A DNA stretch of 24,920 nt from Bacteriovoracaceae bacterium. Lineage in GTDB: Bacteria > Bdellovibrionota > Bacteriovoracia > Bacteriovoracales > Bacteriovoracaceae. The translations under genes and the position numbers were made by a program. Location: NCBI GenBank assembly GCA_018060635.1, contig JAGOVR010000009.1, forward strand, positions 1-24,920, written 5' to 3'. Below, one piece after another: positions 22,000-24,920 of the stretch (positions are counted from its first letter, which is position 1; every line of letters begins with the position of its first letter). Under the pieces are notes generated by a model. That model did no database searches, was not told the origin of the DNA, and saw only the letters and a program-made list of their open reading frames with translations.

Positions 22000-23859
22000 T
22001 CATTTATTTTTTATTTGAAAAAAATTATTACGAGCCTGCATAATTTTTCCCATAAGTATTGTTGCTTCTTCTTGGCTAGAACATTTTTTCTGTTCTTCTT
22101 GAAGTTGGTTTATTTCTTCTCCAAGTTTTTCTAACTGCAACATTTTTTTCCAGTCAGAAATCATTTTATCTAAAACCTTAATATCAAATTCCAGAGTACT
22201 ATAGTCAAATAGGGCCTTACTTATAATTTCTCTAAAACTTAATTTCAGTTCATCTCTTAACATATAGTTCTTAAGAGTTTGAACGTATTCAGCTTCTCCG
22301 ACTTCTTCATACAAGTTTTGAGTAAAGCGCAAAACTCTTTTTACCTCAGAATGCCTAACAAAATCAAGAAGTTCTGGGAATTTAGGGTGAGATAGGCTTT
22401 GAGGGTGTAAAATAACTTCTCTTAAAATAATTTTCTCATTTTTGGTAGGAGGGAGCATAGGAATTTTTTTAGAAACTTCTAAGTCCGCTCTTTCTTCATT
22501 GTGCGTCAAGTCATTGCTTTGTAAGTTCCCAGAAGTTGGTGTTATTTTCTTTTCTTTCTTTAAATGTTCTAAAAATTTTTCTCTTATATAGGCAGGGTCT
22601 GATTTTAAATCTAATTTTTCGGCCGCTAAAATAAGGCGCTCAGTGGCCATGAGGTCTTCTCCTAAGGGACTTAAGAGAGAAAAAATTTTTTCCAACAAGG
22701 CTATTTTAAAATCAGAGGAAGCTAGGGGTTCTACAGGAATTAATTCGCTGATACGTTCATCCACCATGACAGGAGCATTTTTAAAGCGTTCTTGTAAATC
22801 CTTTACCGTTCCATTTTTTTGTAAAAATTCGTCAGGATCTTTGGCGGGAGCAAAACTTACTAAGCGTGGAAGAATTCCTTCAGACATAAAATCTTCATTC
22901 ATGCGGAGCATAGCTTTTTTACCAGCATCATCAGAATCCAGAGCTAGTAAAATATTTTTAGTATAAGATTTTAGCATCTGAATATTTTTTTTCCCCAGTG
23001 CTACACCCATGACCGCCACAGCATGAGTGATACCATGTTGATGAAGGGTAATAAGATCCATATAGCCTTCCACCAAAATGACTTCATTTTTTTGTCTGAT
23101 ACTTTCTTTGGCCAAGCTAAAGCCATATAAAACATTTTTTTTATTAAAAACAAAAGACTCTTGGGAGTTAATGTATTTACCTTTTTGATGTTCAAAGACA
23201 GCCCGCGAACCAAAACCTACTATTTGTCCATAGGTATCCCAAATAGGAAAAATAATACGATCACGAAAAGTATCATAAAAATCTTTGCCATTGTTATCAC
23301 GGCGAATAATTCCTATCTCTTGCGCAATCTCTAGGGCCATTTTTTTTTCGGAAGGGTTTGGAATGCGACCTAAGTATTTGGCCATCATATTGTCATGAGG
23401 AGCATAACCTAAAGAGAATTTTTCAGCAGTAGCAGGTAAGATATTTCTATTTGTTAAAAAATCATTATAGGCAGGATGTTTAAGGGAGAGAGCTTCTTTG
23501 CGATAATTTTCCATAGCACGATTTAAAATTCTATAGGCCATATCAAAACGAGGATCTTTTTTCTTACCTAACAGATCATCGGTAGAAAATCCCATGAAAG
23601 TTGCAATATCTAACAGAGCTTCTTTAAATTCTACTTTTTTAAATTTCTCCACAAAAGTAATGGCATCCCCACCTGTTTGGCAGGCAAAGCACATAAAAAG
23701 TCCTTTTTGATCATTGACGGTGAGCGAGGGTTTTTTATCAGCATGAAAAGGACATAGAGCTGTAAAAGTTGTTCCTCTTTTAGTCAAAGAAACGTAGCGC
23801 CCAATGATATGGGAGATAGGTGTTTGTTTGATGAGCTCTTTAACTTCCCCTAAAGACAT
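22000..23859 (-). CDS. dnaG: DNA primase DnaG
   Basis: 619 residues. It makes RNA primers at the replication fork with DnaB. The zinc-binding domain has C36, H39, C57 and C60 (CPFH and CFAC), followed by the GGDAI segment. The TOPRIM catalytic core has VEGYMD (Glu264) and ALDSDDAGKKA (Asp308, Asp310), with DPDEFL at 341-346. The C-terminal part (about 450-619) is charged and helical, as in helicase-binding domains. The start overlaps the end of trmB by 10 nt, with GGAG 5 nt before the ATG. It is the second gene of the trmB-dnaG-rpoD-SNF2 row; rpsU, often ahead of dnaG, is not present here. Confidence 0.97.
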   Translation of the reverse strand: MSLGEVKELIKQTPISHIIGRYVSLTKRGTTFTALCPFHADKKPSLTVNDQKGLFMCFACQTGGDAITFVEKFKKVEFKEALLDIATFMGFSTDDLLGKKKDPRFDMAYRILNRAMENYRKEALSLKHPAYNDFLTNRNILPATAEKFSLGYAPHDNMMAKYLGRIPNPSEKKMALEIAQEIGIIRRDNNGKDFYDTFRDRIIFPIWDTYGQIVGFGSRAVFEHQKGKYINSQESFVFNKKNVLYGFSLAKESIRQKNEVILVEGYMDLITLHQHGITHAVAVMGVALGKKNIQMLKSYTKNILLALDSDDAGKKAMLRMNEDFMSEGILPRLVSFAPAKDPDEFLQKNGTVKDLQERFKNAPVMVDERISELIPVEPLASSDFKIALLEKIFSLLSPLGEDLMATERLILAAEKLDLKSDPAYIREKFLEHLKKEKKITPTSGNLQSNDLTHNEERADLEVSKKIPMLPPTKNEKIILREVILHPQSLSHPKFPELLDFVRHSEVKRVLRFTQNLYEEVGEAEYVQTLKNYMLRDELKLSFREIISKALFDYSTLEFDIKVLDKMISDWKKMLQLEKLGEEINQLQEEQKKCSSQEEATILMGKIMQARNNFFQIKNK

Positions 23860-24575
23860 ATAAGCTCCATAGCTTTAATAGGGATATTTTTTTTAATAAA
23901 AAGTTTTTCAAATTTAGTTTGGAAAGAACACAGAAAATGAGAGGAATGAGATGCTTGCCAGAGGTCATAAGTTTTAAAACGGAGCTCTAGCTTTTTTTGC
24001 TCAAGGTAAGGTTGTAAAATCTCTTGCATCCATTCAAAGTAATGGAGGTCATCAGTTTTGACAAAAAAAGGAGAGCCTTTTTTTAAAATAGTCATAACGT
24101 CATCTAAAAAAAGATTTTGCCAAAGTCTTTTTTTATGGTGGCGTGCTTTAGGCCAAGGATCAGGGAAAAAAAGAAAAAGGCTATCTACTTCATGAGGGGC
24201 AAAAAGAAAACTCAAACGTTCCGCTTTAGCTCTTAAGTAACAAAAGTTTTTAGGTACAAGGAGATTTAATTTTTTAGCTAGTTCAAAGCCTCGCTTAAAC
24301 CGATAATCGATACCAACGAAATTCATCAAAGGGTTTTTTTCACATTGCTCTAGCATAAAGTGACCATGGCCACTTCCAATTTCTACATGCAGAGGGTTGG
24401 TATTTTTAAAGAAATTTTTATTCCAAAGTCCTCTAAGTTCTTCTCCTTGATTATCACATAAAACAAAAGGAAAATTTTCTAATTTAGCATGATAAGGATT
24501 ATCATGCGTGTACTGAAACCCTTCAAGATAAGCACGGTTATTGGTTATTTTGTCTTGTATCTCGTCTTGCATCAT
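23850..24575 (-). CDS. trmB: tRNA (guanine-N7-)-methyltransferase TrmB
   Basis: 241 residues. It methylates guanosine 46 of the tRNA variable loop using SAM. Motifs: VEIGSGHGHF at 64-73 (SAM loop), GIDYRFKRG at 88-96, FPDPWPKARHHKKRL at 137-151 (the catalytic and tRNA-binding block typical of the family), KTDDLHYFEWM at 173-183, and the C-terminal TKFE at 220-223. The family usually ends near here, so length is normal. The ATG overlaps the aminotransferase stop (ATGA), and the 3' end overlaps dnaG by 10 nt, so it is a member of the same operon. Confidence 0.96.
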   Translation of the reverse strand: MMQDEIQDKITNNRAYLEGFQYTHDNPYHAKLENFPFVLCDNQGEELRGLWNKNFFKNTNPLHVEIGSGHGHFMLEQCEKNPLMNFVGIDYRFKRGFELAKKLNLLVPKNFCYLRAKAERLSFLFAPHEVDSLFLFFPDPWPKARHHKKRLWQNLFLDDVMTILKKGSPFFVKTDDLHYFEWMQEILQPYLEQKKLELRFKTYDLWQASHSSHFLCSFQTKFEKLFIKKNIPIKAMELICL

Positions 24576-24920
24576 GAATAAAAAGTTTTTAAGGCATTTG
24601 CTATTTCAAGAATATCTTGTGACGTTAAAAAAGGATGCATGGGTAGACAAAAAGATTGTTCGGCAAATGTGATAGCGTTAGGGCAATCACCTGCAAATTG
24701 TTTTAAGGTGGGCTCTAAGGTTAAAGACATTTGATAATAGGTTGTGGAAGAAGCAATTTCTTTTTTCTTGAGGAATTCATGTAAGGCCATTTTTTCTTGA
24801 CTGTTTTTTACAAAGATGGGGAAGAGATGCCACGAAGAGGTCTTTAACATTTTTTCTGGTAGGAGTTTAATAGGTAAAGATTTTAAGGCCGTATAATATT
24901 CAGCCGCCAGAGCTTTTCTT
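24572..24920 (-). CDS. DegT/DnrJ/EryC1/StrS aminotransferase, C-terminal part
   Basis: The minus-strand frame is open to the right edge, so the gene begins outside the window; about 115 residues of the end are visible. The pattern fits the C-terminus of the sugar aminotransferase family: AAEYYTALKSLPIKLLP, then SSWHLFPIFV (the strand usually reading s-x-H-x-F/Y), a helix ending HEFLKKKEIASSTTYY, and FAEQSFCLPMHPFLTSQDI as the 'ae-x-x-LP-x-hP-xlt' element near the end. Such enzymes use PLP to aminate keto-sugars for LPS or glycan synthesis; the active-site lysine is off-window. An ATG at 24850 is internal. It is translationally coupled to trmB through an ATGA overlap. The exact sugar cannot be told. 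Confidence 0.85.
   Translation of the reverse strand, partial: RKALAAEYYTALKSLPIKLLPEKMLKTSSWHLFPIFVKNSQEKMALHEFLKKKEIASSTTYYQMSLTLEPTLKQFAGDCPNAITFAEQSFCLPMHPFLTSQDILEIANALKTFYS

Noticed and set aside
23001..23213. Second frame inside dnaG on the minus strand
   Set aside because: It overlaps the TOPRIM core of dnaG, has no ribosome site, and its translation shows no family.
1..24920. Mobile elements, CRISPR arrays, tRNA or rRNA genes
   Set aside because: No direct-repeat arrays, no transposase or integrase-like protein, and no rRNA or tRNA signature was seen on either strand.

Overview
The window is compact, AT-rich bacterial chromosome of the Gram-negative type: it carries a heptose-LPS gene (gmhA), many exported proteins with signal peptides, and a periplasmic HtrA-type protease. 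Several features point to the Bdellovibrionota or a related predatory or gliding lineage of the old Deltaproteobacteria: a small exported protein resembling gliding-motility CglF, a (split) TIGR02147-like regulator, a SWIM-SNF2 helicase, and a matrixin-like protease with a Cys-Gly/TM/Arg tail. That placement is inference from gene families; no rRNA or other phylogenetic marker was compared. There is no sign of phage, transposon, CRISPR or tRNA/rRNA. No gene-free stretch exceeds about 205 bases.

Layout. 1-386 (+): the end of an unidentified protein, then a small exported protein. 383-1312 (-): trxA then gmhA. 1470-5605 (+): an RDD membrane protein, DNA polymerase I (with a proofreading domain that appears dead) and an exported protein of unknown function. 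5602-8413 (-): a Cys-rich exported protein and an M20 dipeptidase. 8542-10660 (+): groES-groEL with a sigma70-like promoter, an upstream 9-bp inverted repeat and a strong intrinsic terminator. 10758-13838 (+): a tight row of a small exported protein, a metzincin protease, a helical cytosolic protein, a coiled-coil exported protein and an EamA/DMT transporter. 13816-15225 (-): a tandem-PspC membrane protein followed by an HtrA/Deg serine protease. 15272-16156 (+): phosphatidylserine decarboxylase. 16140-16956 (-): two ORFs that look like the halves of one TIGR02147-type regulator, behind a good sigma54 promoter match. 17085-24920 (-): a housekeeping operon reading, in transcription order, DegT-type aminotransferase (partial), trmB, dnaG, rpoD and a SWIM-SNF2 helicase.

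How it fits together. Most of the content is core information processing (dnaG, rpoD, polA, trmB, groESL) mixed with envelope maintenance (gmhA, psd, htrA, pspC, sugar aminotransferase). The genome is tightly packed: co-directional genes overlap or nearly touch, and all four convergent gene junctions overlap at their 3' ends, two of them through the same shared TTAA stop. The parts most worth following up are the sigma54-preceded split regulator at 16140-17009, the four-gene exported/protease row at 10758-12963, the tandem PspC/HtrA pair, and the groESL upstream palindrome.
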